A stretch of DNA of 64,000 nucleotides from assembly GCA_963822825.1 (NCBI GenBank), contig CAWGIW010000001.1:348354-412353 (forward strand), read 5' to 3'. The DNA is from JAWWPY01 sp963822825. Its GTDB lineage: Bacteria; Actinomycetota; Actinomycetes; Streptosporangiales; Streptosporangiaceae. Each line of letters begins with the position of its first letter. Position 1 is the first letter of the stretch. Below are positions 48,612 through 56,950 of the stretch, one piece after another. The notes under the pieces were generated by a model. The model saw only the letters and a program-made list of their open reading frames with translations, was not told where the DNA came from and made no database searches. The position numbers and the translations under genes are program-made.

Positions 48612-50768
48612 ATGACACCGGCCCCGCCACCACCGCCCGAGGTCGCCGCGCTGCTCCAGCGCAGCAACCGGCTCGGGTCGGATCCGCGTAACACCAATTA
48701 CGCGGGCGGCAACACCTCCGCGAAAGGCGAGGTCACCGACCCGGTGACCGGCCAGCCCGCCGAGTTGCTGTGGGTCAAGGGGTCCGGCGGTGACCTGGGC
48801 ACGCTCACCGCGGACGGGCTGGCCGTGCTGCGGCTCGACCGGCTTCGCGCGCTCACCGGCGTCTACCCCGGCGTCGAGCGCGAAGACGAGATGGTCGCCG
48901 CCTTCGACTACTGCCTGCACGGCCTGGGTGGGGTGGCGGGGTCAGGACTAGCAGAGCGTGGGGTGGTGGGGTCAGGACTAGCAGAGCGTGGGGTGGCGGG
49001 GTCAGAACCAGCACAGCGGGGCGCGGCGCCGTCCATCGACACCGCCATGCACGGGCTCGTGGACGCCGCCCACGTCGACCATCTGCACCCCGACTCCGGG
49101 ATCGCCCTCGCGACCGCCGCGAACGGTCCGGTGCTGACCGCTGACTGCTTCGGTGAGAGGGTCGGCTGGGTTCCGTGGCGGCGCCCGGGTTTCCAGCTCG
49201 GCCTGGACATCGCCGAGTTCCGCCGTGGCCATCCGCGGGCCATCGGGGTCATTCTCGGCGGCCATGGGATCACCGCCTGGGGCGATACCAGTGATCAGTG
49301 CGAAGCGCGGTCTTTGGAGATCATCGCTACGGCCCAGCAGTATCTCGACGCGCATGGGCGCGCGGAACCGTTGGGTGACGTTGTTCCTGAATTTCAGCCG
49401 CTGCCGGAGGCCCAGCGCCGTGAGCGGGCCGCCGCGCTGGCGCCGGTCCTGCGCGGGCTGGCCTCCACCGACCGCGCGCAGGTGGGGCGGTTCACTGACC
49501 GCCCGGTGGTGCTGGATTTCCTGGCCCGGCGCAAGCACCCGGCCCTCGCCGCGCTCGGCACCTCGTGCCCGGACCACTTCCTGCGGACCAAGGTCCGGCC
49601 GCTGATGCTCGACCGGCCGGCGGCCGCCCCGCTGGATGAGGTGCTCGCGCGGCTCCGTGAGCTGCACGCCGCCTACCGCGATGACTACCGCGCCTACTAC
49701 GAACGGTACGCCGACGCCGCGACGCCGCCGATGCGCGGCGCCGACCCGGCGATCGTCCTGGTCCCGGGCATCGGGATGTTCAGCTTCGGCGCCGATGCGC
49801 AGACCGCGCGGGTCGCCGGGGAGTTCTACGTCAACGCGATCAACGTGATGCGCGGCGCGGAAGCGGTCTCCAGCTACTCCCCCATCGACGAGCGGGAGAA
49901 ATTCCGCATCGAGTACTGGTCGCTGGAGGAAGCCAAGCTCAGGCGGCGCCCGAAGGCCAAGCCGCTGGCCACCCGGGTCGCCCTGGTGACCGGGGGCGGG
50001 TCAGGGATCGGGCGGGCCACCGCGGAGCGGCTGGCCGCCGAGGGCGCATGCGTGGTCGTCGCCGACCGGGACGGCGGCGCGGCGCAGAAGGTCGCCGACG
50101 GCATCGGCTCCGGCTACCTGACCACCGGGGACGTCGCGGTGGGTGTCACCTCTGACGTGACCGACGAGGCCAGCGTGGTCCAGGCGTTCCGGGTCGCGGC
50201 CCTGGCCTTCGGCGGCGTGGACCTGGTGGTCAACAACGCCGGGCTGTCCATCTCCAAGCCGCTGCTCGAGACGACCACGGCCGACTGGGATGTGCAGCAC
50301 GATGTGATGGCGCGCGGATCGTTCCTGGTCTCCCGCGAGGCGGCCCGCACCATGCGGGCTCAGGGAATGGGCGGGGACATCGTCTACATCTGCAGCAAGA
50401 ACTCGGTCGCCGCCGGGCCGAGCAACCTCGCCTACGGCGCCGCCAAAGCCGACCAGGCCCACCAGGTCCGGCTGCTCGCCGCGGAACTCGGCGAATCCGG
50501 CATCCGGGTCAACGGGATCAACCCCGATGGCGTGGTCCGCGGCTCCGGCATCTTCGCCGGCGGCTGGGGGGCTCAGCGGGCCGCCGTCTACGGCGTGCCC
50601 GAGGAAGAACTCGGCGCGTTCTACGCCCAGCGGACCCTGCTCAAGCGCGAAGTGCTCCCCGAGCATGTCGCGGCCGCGGTCGTCGTGCTCACCGCCGGCG
50701 ACCTGCCGCTGACCACCGGGCTGCACATCCCGGTCGACGCCGGAGTGGCGGCGGCCTTCCTGCGCTGA
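48612..50768 (+). CDS. rhaD: Bifunctional rhamnulose-1-phosphate aldolase/lactaldehyde dehydrogenase (SDR)
   Basis: 718 residues. The N-terminal class II aldolase part (about 1-420) has NTNYAGGNTSAKGEV, LLWVKGSGGDLGT, APSIDTAMHGL with HVDHLHPDSGIALAT (zinc His residues) and VILGGHGITAWG. The C-terminal SDR part (about 450-718) has ALVTGGGSGIGRATAE, VNNAGLSIS, and a catalytic Ser-Tyr-Lys region where YGAAKADQ supplies YxxxK. It cleaves rhamnulose 1-phosphate to dihydroxyacetone phosphate and lactaldehyde and processes the latter. A 30-residue in-frame repeat lies between LHGLG and APSIDT. ATG 48612. Confidence 0.9.
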   Translation: MTPAPPPPPEVAALLQRSNRLGSDPRNTNYAGGNTSAKGEVTDPVTGQPAELLWVKGSGGDLGTLTADGLAVLRLDRLRALTGVYPGVEREDEMVAAFDYCLHGLGGVAGSGLAERGVVGSGLAERGVAGSEPAQRGAAPSIDTAMHGLVDAAHVDHLHPDSGIALATAANGPVLTADCFGERVGWVPWRRPGFQLGLDIAEFRRGHPRAIGVILGGHGITAWGDTSDQCEARSLEIIATAQQYLDAHGRAEPLGDVVPEFQPLPEAQRRERAAALAPVLRGLASTDRAQVGRFTDRPVVLDFLARRKHPALAALGTSCPDHFLRTKVRPLMLDRPAAAPLDEVLARLRELHAAYRDDYRAYYERYADAATPPMRGADPAIVLVPGIGMFSFGADAQTARVAGEFYVNAINVMRGAEAVSSYSPIDEREKFRIEYWSLEEAKLRRRPKAKPLATRVALVTGGGSGIGRATAERLAAEGACVVVADRDGGAAQKVADGIGSGYLTTGDVAVGVTSDVTDEASVVQAFRVAALAFGGVDLVVNNAGLSISKPLLETTTADWDVQHDVMARGSFLVSREAARTMRAQGMGGDIVYICSKNSVAAGPSNLAYGAAKADQAHQVRLLAAELGESGIRVNGINPDGVVRGSGIFAGGWGAQRAAVYGVPEEELGAFYAQRTLLKREVLPEHVAAAVVVLTAGDLPLTTGLHIPVDAGVAAAFLR
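48931..49020 (+). repeat. Three tandem 30-bp units inserted in the aldolase domain
   Basis: Units at 48931-48960, 48961-48990 and 48991-49020 share GTCAGGACTAGCAGAGCGTG with few changes. Being 30 bp each, they add exactly ten residues apiece (GVAGSGLAER-type) without shifting frame. Confidence 0.95.
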
Positions 50769-50817
50769 CCATCCTGCATATTGATCTCCACGGCCCGGCC
50801 GATCGAGGGGAGCCTCA

Positions 50818-52302
50818 GTGAGCGAGCCCGTCGCGGTGGCGGCTGTCGATCTGGGGGCGTCGGGCGGGCGGGTCATGGTCGGCGAGGTTGGTCCTGGCCG
50901 GCTGGAACTCCATGAACTGCATAGATTCCGCAACGATCCTGTGTCCGTGCTCGGCACGCAGTACTGGGACATTTTGCGGCTCTATCGGGACGTGCTGGAC
51001 GGCCTGCGCGCGGCGGCCAGGGAGTTCGACCTGGCCAGCCTCGGGATCGACTCCTGGGGCGTGGATTACGGCCTGATCGACGAGAGCGGCGCGCTGCTCG
51101 GCAACCCGGTGCACTACCGGGACGCCCGGACCGATGGCATGGCTACCAAGGTGCTCGCCACCATCCCGGCGCCGGAACTGTACGCGGCCACCGGCATTCA
51201 GCAGCTCCAGATCAACACGATCTACCAGCTCGCCGCGGCGGCCGCCACTTCGCAACTGCACGCGGCCCGGACCCTGCTGCTGATCCCCGACCTGCTCGGG
51301 TACTGGCTCACCGGGGAGGTGGGCGCGGAGGTGACGAACGCGTCCACCACCCAGCTCTACGACGTGCGGGCCCAGTCCTGGGCGACCCAGATCATGGAGC
51401 GGGCCGGCATCCCGGCGCGGCTGTTCCCGGCGCTGCGGCCGCCCGGCGCCGTGATCGGTGACCTGCTGCCAGAGGCCGCCGGCCGGACCGGCTTGGGCGG
51501 CCGGGGCGGCCGGCGGCCCCGGTGTCCCGTGGTCGCGGTCGGCTCGCATGACACCGCGTCCGCCGTGGTCAGCGTGCCGGCCGCGGGCCGCGGCTTCGCC
51601 TTTATCTCCAGCGGCACCTGGTCCCTGGTCGGGGTGGAGCTGGAGCAGCCGGTGCTCACCGAGGCCAGCCGGATCGCCAACTTCACCAACGAGGCGGGGA
51701 TCGACGGCACCATCCGCTACCTGCGCAACGTGATGGGTCTCTGGCTGCTCCAGGAATCGGTCCGGACCTGGTCGGACGCCGGGCTGCCCGCCGACGTGGA
51801 GACCCTGCTCGGCGAGGCCGCGCGGCGGCCGGCCCGGCGGGCCGTCATCGACCCCGATGACCCGGTGTTCCTGCCGCCCGGCGACATGCCGGCCCGCATC
51901 GCGGAAGCATGCCTTCGGAGCGGCCAGAGCCCGCCCCAGGACCCGGCGGAAACCGTCCGGTGCATCATCGACAGCCTCGCCCTGGCCTACCGGCGCGCGA
52001 TCATCCAGGTCCAGGAGCTGTCCGGACGTCAGGTGGAGACCGTGCACATCGTCGGCGGCGGGGCGCGCAACGTACTGCTGGGCCAGCTCACCGCGGATGC
52101 CTGCGGCCTGCCCGTGGTCGCCGGCCCGGCCGAGGCCACGGCCCTGGGCAACATTCTGGTCCAGGCGCGCTCGCTCGGCTCTGGCCCAGCCGACCTGGAC
52201 GGGATGCGCGCGCTGCTGCGTACCACCCAGCGACTGAGGCGCTTCGACCCGGCCGACGGGGCCAGCCGGGCCTGGGAGGCGGCCGCCCGCCGGCTCGCCT
52301 GA
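50818..52302 (+). CDS. rhaB: Rhamnulokinase
   Basis: 494 residues of the FGGY kinase family; phosphorylates L-rhamnulose at C1. GTG 50818 follows GAGGGGAG. Features: AVDLGASGGRVMVGEV (phosphate 1), IDSWGVDYGLIDESG (catalytic Asp), QLQINTIYQLAAA, FAFISSGTWSLVGVE (phosphate 2) and VHIVGGGARNVLLGQLTAD (adenosine motif). The SWGVDYGLID and SGTWSLVGVE strings distinguish rhamnulokinases from xylulokinases and glycerol kinases. It is the last gene of the rhamnose operon. Confidence 0.92.
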   Translation: MSEPVAVAAVDLGASGGRVMVGEVGPGRLELHELHRFRNDPVSVLGTQYWDILRLYRDVLDGLRAAAREFDLASLGIDSWGVDYGLIDESGALLGNPVHYRDARTDGMATKVLATIPAPELYAATGIQQLQINTIYQLAAAAATSQLHAARTLLLIPDLLGYWLTGEVGAEVTNASTTQLYDVRAQSWATQIMERAGIPARLFPALRPPGAVIGDLLPEAAGRTGLGGRGGRRPRCPVVAVGSHDTASAVVSVPAAGRGFAFISSGTWSLVGVELEQPVLTEASRIANFTNEAGIDGTIRYLRNVMGLWLLQESVRTWSDAGLPADVETLLGEAARRPARRAVIDPDDPVFLPPGDMPARIAEACLRSGQSPPQDPAETVRCIIDSLALAYRRAIIQVQELSGRQVETVHIVGGGARNVLLGQLTADACGLPVVAGPAEATALGNILVQARSLGSGPADLDGMRALLRTTQRLRRFDPADGASRAWEAAARRLA

Positions 52303-52339
52303 CCGCCCCGTAACGTTCCCGGGACGGTCAGGTCGTAGC

Positions 52340-53600
52340 GTGGCCATCGTGGGTGAAGTGCAGCCCGGGGGCGGCCAGACGGCGATGGCGACGGAGAGTG
52401 TGGGCCGCCGCCTCTTCCTGGTGTCGCCGGCGACCTGGGTGGCGGTGCTCAGTGGCCTGGCCGCGCTGTGCCTCGCGGCCATGATCCTGCTGTCCCTGAT
52501 GTCCCGCCAGGTCGGCAACGGGGCCGTGGCCCTGGTGATCGGCGTTCCGTGCGCGGGCGTCGGGGCGGTGGTCGCCCGGCGCAAGCCCGGTAACCCGCTC
52601 GGCTGGCTCTTTCTCGTGATCGCCGTCTGCCTCTTCCTCAGCACCGGCGGCGGAGACTACGCGGTCCTCGACTACCGCCTCGGGCACCACCTTCCGCTCG
52701 GCCCGGTAGGGCTGGCGCTGGACCCGCTGTGGGCTCGCGGGCCTCGCGCTGTTCGTGCTGGTGATCCTGCTCTTTCCTGATGGCAGGCTGCCGTCGCGGT
52801 TCTGGCGCTGGGCCCTGCGCGCCTTTTGCGCGCTGTTCGTGGCGCTGCTCGTCGCTTCCGCCGTGGCGACGGCTGATGTCTCGCCGGCACCCCATGCACG
52901 TCGATGCCACCGGCGGGCTGTCCGCCGTTGACAACCCGGCCGGCTGGTTCAGTGCCGTCGAGCGGCCAGGCTCCGTCCTCATCTTCTTCGCGTTGTGCTG
53001 CTTCGTCGGCCGCCAGGTGCTGAGTTGGCGGTGCTCGTCCGGGAACGGCGCCAGCAGCTGAAGTGGCTGGCGAGCGGGGCGGCCGTCACCATCGTCAGCG
53101 TGGTGCTCGCGGTGCCCTTCAGCACCTCGGGCACCACCACGACGGTCCAGCTGTGGGTGGACAACCTGCTCTGGTTCGGCCTAGCCGCACTGCCGGTGTC
53201 CATGGGGTGTGGCGATCTTGAAGTACAGGCTTTACGACATCGACCGGATCATCTCCCGGACGCTGGGCTATGCCGTGCTGACCGGGCTGCTGGTCGGCGT
53301 GTACGCGGGGCTTGGTGCTGCTGGCCACTCACGTGCTGGCCTTCGCCGCCCCGGTGTCGGTAGCCGCCGCCTACGCTGGCGGCGGCGGCGCTGTTCAGCC
53401 CACTGCGGCGGCGCGTCCAGCGGCTAGTGGACCGTCGGTTCAACCGGGCCCGCTATGACGCGGAGGTGACGGTGGCCGCGTTCGCGGTCCGCCTGAAGGA
53501 CGCCGTGGAACTGGACTCGGTCCGGGATGACCTGGCCAGCGTCGTGCGGCAGACCCTGGAGCCCGCCCATGTCTCGGTATGGATGAGCGAAAGAAGGTGA
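52340..53600 (+). pseudogene. Membrane sensor-like protein broken by several frameshifts
   Basis: Successive frames can be joined into one actinobacterial membrane protein: SVGRRLFLVSPATWVAVLSG in the first, GLALFVLVILLFPDGRLPSR after a shift near 52735, HVDATGGLSAVDNPAGWFSA after one near 52885, VRERRQQLKWLASGAAVTIV near 53015, ILKYRLYDIDRIISRTLGYA near 53210, then LVLLATHVLAFAAPVSVA and PLRRRVQRLVDRRFNRARYD with shifts near 53310 and 53400, ending HVSVWMSERR before TGA 53598-53600. The order and content match the widespread multi-pass sensor-like family that often precedes or forms part of histidine kinases. At least five single-base-type shifts are needed. Each segment is still well conserved, so the decay is recent or the assembly is faulty here. 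Confidence 0.8.
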
Positions 53601-53624
53601 CTTGCTGCGTTTGGCCCCCGCGGG

Positions 53625-53990
53625 TTAGCCGGCTGTGCTCAGTACCGCCGCGAGGGCGTTGAGGGCCGCTGGGACCAGTGCGTAATAGGCCCAGACGCCG
53701 CGCTTGTCGCGGGTGAGGATTCCGGCGTCTACGAGGGTCTTGAGGTGGTGAGAGATGGTCGGCTGGGTGAGTCCGAGCGGCTCGGTCAGCTCGCAGACGC
53801 ACGCTTCGCCGCCTTCATGCGCGGCGACCATCGATACCAGCCGCAGCCGCGTCGGGTCGGCCAGTGCTTTGAGCGTGCGGGCGAGGTCGGCGGCCTGATC
53901 GGCGGTGATCGGCTCTCGCAGCAGCGGCGCGCAGCACGTGTCGGCCAGCGGGAGGCGTGCGGGGCTCAGGGTGGCGGCTGGGGTGCTCAC
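53625..53990 (-). CDS. arsR: ArsR-family arsenic-responsive repressor
   Basis: 121 residues. The winged helix includes ADPTRLRLVSMVAAHEGGEA, then CVCELTEPLGLTQPTISHHLKTL, where the two cysteines of CVC at the recognition-helix start are the classic As(III) ligands; CC near residue 19-20 may supply another thiolate. It is divergent from the arsenite methyltransferase gene, with 79 bases between starts carrying repeated TGTCTATG motifs. Expected to repress both genes until arsenite binds. Confidence 0.9.
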   Translation of the reverse strand: MSTPAATLSPARLPLADTCCAPLLREPITADQAADLARTLKALADPTRLRLVSMVAAHEGGEACVCELTEPLGLTQPTISHHLKTLVDAGILTRDKRGVWAYYALVPAALNALAAVLSTAG

Positions 53991-54010
53991 CTGGCCAGTA
54001 TGGGTTAGGC

Positions 54011-54062
54011 ATTGACACCTGTCTATGTCTTAGGCCAGGGTAGGCATCGATAGTTGTCTATG
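54011..54062. promoter_or_regulatory. ArsR operator candidates between arsR and arsM
   Basis: TGTCTATG occurs at 54020-54027 and 54055-54062, the second within ATAG-TTGT-CTAT, an imperfect dyad of the sort bound by ArsR dimers. A TTGACA box at 54012 overlaps the first. Confidence 0.55.
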
Positions 54063-54069
54063 CCTGGGG

Positions 54070-54882
54070 GTGATCGTGGTGGGCGATGAGATGGGCGGCG
54101 ACCTGCGCGAGGAGGTCCGGTCCCGGTATGCGGAGGCTGCGCGTGCGGTCCTGGAGCCGGGGGGCGGCGGGCCCGCCGGGTGCTGCGGCGGTTCCGCGCT
54201 GGATGCCTGCTGCGGGACTGGATCGGCGGCGCTCGATTCGGCCGACCGCTTGGGCGGGCCGCTCTATGAGGCGGGCCAGACAGATGATCTTCCTGAGGCG
54301 GCGGTGCTGGCCAGCCTGGGCTGCGGCAACCCGCTCGCGGTCGCCGATCTGCATGCGGGCGAGCGTGTGCTGGACCTGGGTTCCGGTGGTGGTATCGATG
54401 TGCTGCTGTCGGCGCGCCGGGTCGTGCCGTCCGGCTTCGTTTACGGCGTGGACATGACCGACGACATGCTGAAGCTAGCCCGCCAGAACGCCGTGAAGGC
54501 AGGCGCGCGGAATGTTGAGTTCCGTAAGGGCCAGATCGAGGATCTGCCGCTGGCTGATGCGTCGGTGGATGTGGTGATCTCCAACTGTGTGATCAATCTG
54601 TCCACTGACAAGCCCGCGGTCCTGGAGGAGATGTTCCGTGTCCTCGCGCCGGGTGGCCGGATCGGTATCTCTGACGTCGTCGCCGAGGATCACATGTCCG
54701 CCGCCGAGCGGGCGGCGGCGGGATCGTATGTCGGCTGCATCGCGGGTGCGCTGTCGCGTGCTGAGTACCTGGGCGGGCTCACCGCCGTCGGGTTCGCTGA
54801 TGTGTCAGTCACCTTCACCGCTGAGGCGGCCCCGGGCATCCACCCGGCGGTCATCCGGGCGGTGAAGCCTGCCATCGCGTGA
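54070..54882 (+). CDS. arsM: Arsenite S-adenosylmethionine methyltransferase
   Basis: 270 residues; methylates As(III) using SAM. The Rossmann SAM site is VLDLGSGGGIDVLLSARRV. Conserved cysteines that bind arsenic are visible in SLGCGNPLA (about 89), SNCVINL (about 176) and YVGCIAGAL (about 225), and the N-terminus has extra CCGG and ACCGTG clusters. GTG 54070 is the first start; later in-frame GTG/ATG codons are possible. It is paired with the divergent ArsR gene, so it is expected to be induced by arsenite. Confidence 0.92.
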   Translation: MIVVGDEMGGDLREEVRSRYAEAARAVLEPGGGGPAGCCGGSALDACCGTGSAALDSADRLGGPLYEAGQTDDLPEAAVLASLGCGNPLAVADLHAGERVLDLGSGGGIDVLLSARRVVPSGFVYGVDMTDDMLKLARQNAVKAGARNVEFRKGQIEDLPLADASVDVVISNCVINLSTDKPAVLEEMFRVLAPGGRIGISDVVAEDHMSAAERAAAGSYVGCIAGALSRAEYLGGLTAVGFADVSVTFTAEAAPGIHPAVIRAVKPAIA

Positions 54883-55017
54883 CCGTCATGGCCGGTGTCC
54901 CGGGGGAAGCGCCGATTGATTGCGCTCCGTGCGTTGGTGGCCGCGAGTAGCGTCATCGGCACCGTGGTACTGGGTACAGGCACAGGGCCAAAGGTCACCA
55001 TAGGGAAGGGGCCGGCA

Positions 55018-55950
55018 ATGAGGATTGCCGATGACGTCACGCAGCTGATCGGGAATACGCCGCTGGTCCGGCTGCGCCGGGTGACCGACGGTGCGGGCGC
55101 GCAGGTCGTGGCGAAGCTGGAGTTCTTCAATCCGGCGCACAGCGTGAAGGACCGGATCGGCGTGGCCATGATCGACGCTGCGGAGCGCGACGGGCTGATC
55201 CACCCGGACACGATCATTCTGGAGCCCACCAGCGGCAACACGGGCATCGCGCTCGCCATGGTCTGCGCCGCCCGCGGCTACCATTGCGTGCTGACGATGC
55301 CCGAGACGATGAGCAAGGAGCGGCGGCAACTGCTGCGCGCCCTGGGCGCCGACCTGATCCTGACCCCCGGCGCCGAGGGCATGCCCGGTGCCATCGCCAA
55401 GGCGGAGCAGCTCGCCAAGGACGACGAGCGGTACTTCATCCCGCAGCAGTTCGAGAACCCGGCCAACCCGGCGATCCACCGGGCCACCACCGCCGAGGAA
55501 ATCTGGCGGGACACCGACGGCGCGATCGATGTCTTCGTGGCCGGGGTCGGTACCGGGGGCACGATCACCGGCGTGGGCCAGCTACTCAGGGAACGCAAGC
55601 CATCGGTGCGGCTGGTGGCGGTCGAGCCGGCCGCGTCGCCGGTGCTGTCGGGCGGCCAGAAGGGCCCCCACCCGATCCAGGGCATCGGGGCCGGCTTCGT
55701 GCCGGCCGTCCTGGAGGTTGACCTCATCGACGAGGTCATCACGGTCGAGAACGACGCGGCGTTCGACATGGCCAGGCGGATGGCCCGGGAGGAGGGGCTG
55801 CTCGTCGGCATCTCGTCCGGCGCCGCGGTCTGGGCGGCCGTGGCGCTCGCGCACCGGCCCGAGAACGCGGGCGCGCTGATCGTGGTCGTGGTGCCTGACT
55901 TCGGCGAGCGGTATCTCAGCACCCCGCTGTTCGCCGGCCTGGACGACTAG
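55018..55950 (+). CDS. cysK: Cysteine synthase (O-acetylserine sulfhydrylase)
   Basis: 310 residues; makes cysteine from O-acetylserine and sulfide. PLP enzyme fold type II with IGNTPLVRL, the lysine segment AHSVKDRIGVAM (Schiff-base Lys), TSGNTGIALA for substrate binding, and the phosphate loop GVGTGGTITGVG. ATG 55018 follows TAGGGAAGGGG; the frame is open to 54895 without homology. It lies 2 bases before the serine acetyltransferase gene, so the two consecutive steps are co-expressed. Confidence 0.93.
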   Translation: MRIADDVTQLIGNTPLVRLRRVTDGAGAQVVAKLEFFNPAHSVKDRIGVAMIDAAERDGLIHPDTIILEPTSGNTGIALAMVCAARGYHCVLTMPETMSKERRQLLRALGADLILTPGAEGMPGAIAKAEQLAKDDERYFIPQQFENPANPAIHRATTAEEIWRDTDGAIDVFVAGVGTGGTITGVGQLLRERKPSVRLVAVEPAASPVLSGGQKGPHPIQGIGAGFVPAVLEVDLIDEVITVENDAAFDMARRMAREEGLLVGISSGAAVWAAVALAHRPENAGALIVVVVPDFGERYLSTPLFAGLDD

Positions 55951-55952
55951 CG

Positions 55953-56660
55953 GTGCCCGGAACCCTGCGACGCGATCTCCAGGCGGCCAGGGAACGGGAT
56001 CCGGCCGCACGCAGCACCCTGGAGCTTGTGCTCTGCTACCCGGGCATACACGCGATCTGGGGGCACCGGATCAGCCACTGGCTGTGGCGGCGGGGCCTCA
56101 AGCTGGCCGGACGGCTTTGCTCGGCGCTGACTGCGTGGCTCACCGGCGTGGACATCCACCCGGCGGCGCTGCTCGGACCTGGCCTGTTCATCGACCACGC
56201 CGTGGGCGTGGTCATCGGGGAGACCGCCGAGGTTGGCACCGATGTGACGATCTACCACGGCGTCACGCTCGGCGGCAACCGCCTGGAGCGCGGCAAGCGC
56301 CACCCGACCGTCGGTGACCGGGTGACCATCGGGGCCGGCGCCAAGGTCCTCGGCCCGATCACGATCGGGCACGACAGCCGCATCGGCGCCAACGCCGTGG
56401 TGGTCAAGCCGGTGCCGCCCGACTCGGTGGTCGTGGGCGTACCCGGCCAGGTTATCCAGCGCAAGCAGGCCCGTGCGGCCACCGCGCCGGCGGATCTCGA
56501 GCACAGCCTGCTCCCCGACCTCGTCGGCGTCAGCCTTCGTGTGCTGCTTGACCGGATCGAGGACCTGGAGGCCAAGGTCAACGGGGTCAGCGGCCCGCCG
56601 CCTCCGCACCCCCACCCGGCCGCCTCCGAGGTGTGGTACGAGCAGGACTTCTCAATCTGA
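55953..56660 (+). CDS. cysE: Serine O-acetyltransferase
   Basis: 235 residues from GTG 55953. An N-terminal helical part precedes a left-handed beta helix of hexapeptide repeats, with IDHAVGVVIGETAEVGTDVT carrying the catalytic His and Asp region, YHGVTLGGN and the repeat end VVVKPVPPDSVVVGVPG. A tail of about 65 residues follows, with a predicted helix (VSLRVLLDRIEDLEAKV) and a Pro/His run, ending in DFSI. The C-terminal Ile is the residue that inserts into the CysK active site in cysteine synthase complexes. Confidence 0.9.
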   Translation: MPGTLRRDLQAARERDPAARSTLELVLCYPGIHAIWGHRISHWLWRRGLKLAGRLCSALTAWLTGVDIHPAALLGPGLFIDHAVGVVIGETAEVGTDVTIYHGVTLGGNRLERGKRHPTVGDRVTIGAGAKVLGPITIGHDSRIGANAVVVKPVPPDSVVVGVPGQVIQRKQARAATAPADLEHSLLPDLVGVSLRVLLDRIEDLEAKVNGVSGPPPPHPHPAASEVWYEQDFSI

Positions 56661-56704
56661 CGGAATGATTTGGCCGTACGCCGACGTTCCGGTATATAGT
56701 CGCA

Positions 56705-56950
56705 TCAAGTGATGCTCCCGCAGTAGCGGCAGCGTTTCCCTGAGAAGGGTCCCCGGCTCCATCCTCCCCGGACAAGATCCCGGGTGCGGACGTAGAGCGT
56801 TTCCCCGAAATGCCGGATCATGCCCCCGGCGGTGTTCTTTTTCTGAGCTGCCTGCTCGTGCGTATTTCCGCTGAGCCGCCAGCGATTCTCTTCGCGTACC
56901 CAGAATTTTTTGCCGTTCCTTGAAAGGAATTCCCGTATGACGACAATCAC
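56705..56950 (-). other. Doubtful small ORF opposite the Rho leader
   Basis: An 81-codon minus frame reads a protein-like sequence (FWVREENRWRLSGNTHEQAA, ending GKRCRYCGSIT). Its start lies just inside the rho coding start, so the two would be transcribed against each other. No domain is recognised. Lower GC here also suits a long 5' leader of the rho message. I leave it undecided. Confidence 0.2.

Noticed and set aside
50815..52644. 609-codon minus-strand frame
   Set aside because: Shadow of the rhamnulokinase gene, which has all FGGY motifs on the plus strand.
54895..55017. N-terminal extension of cysteine synthase
   Set aside because: The family starts at MRIADDVTQLIGNTP; the extra 41 codons have no homology and a good ribosome site precedes ATG 55018.
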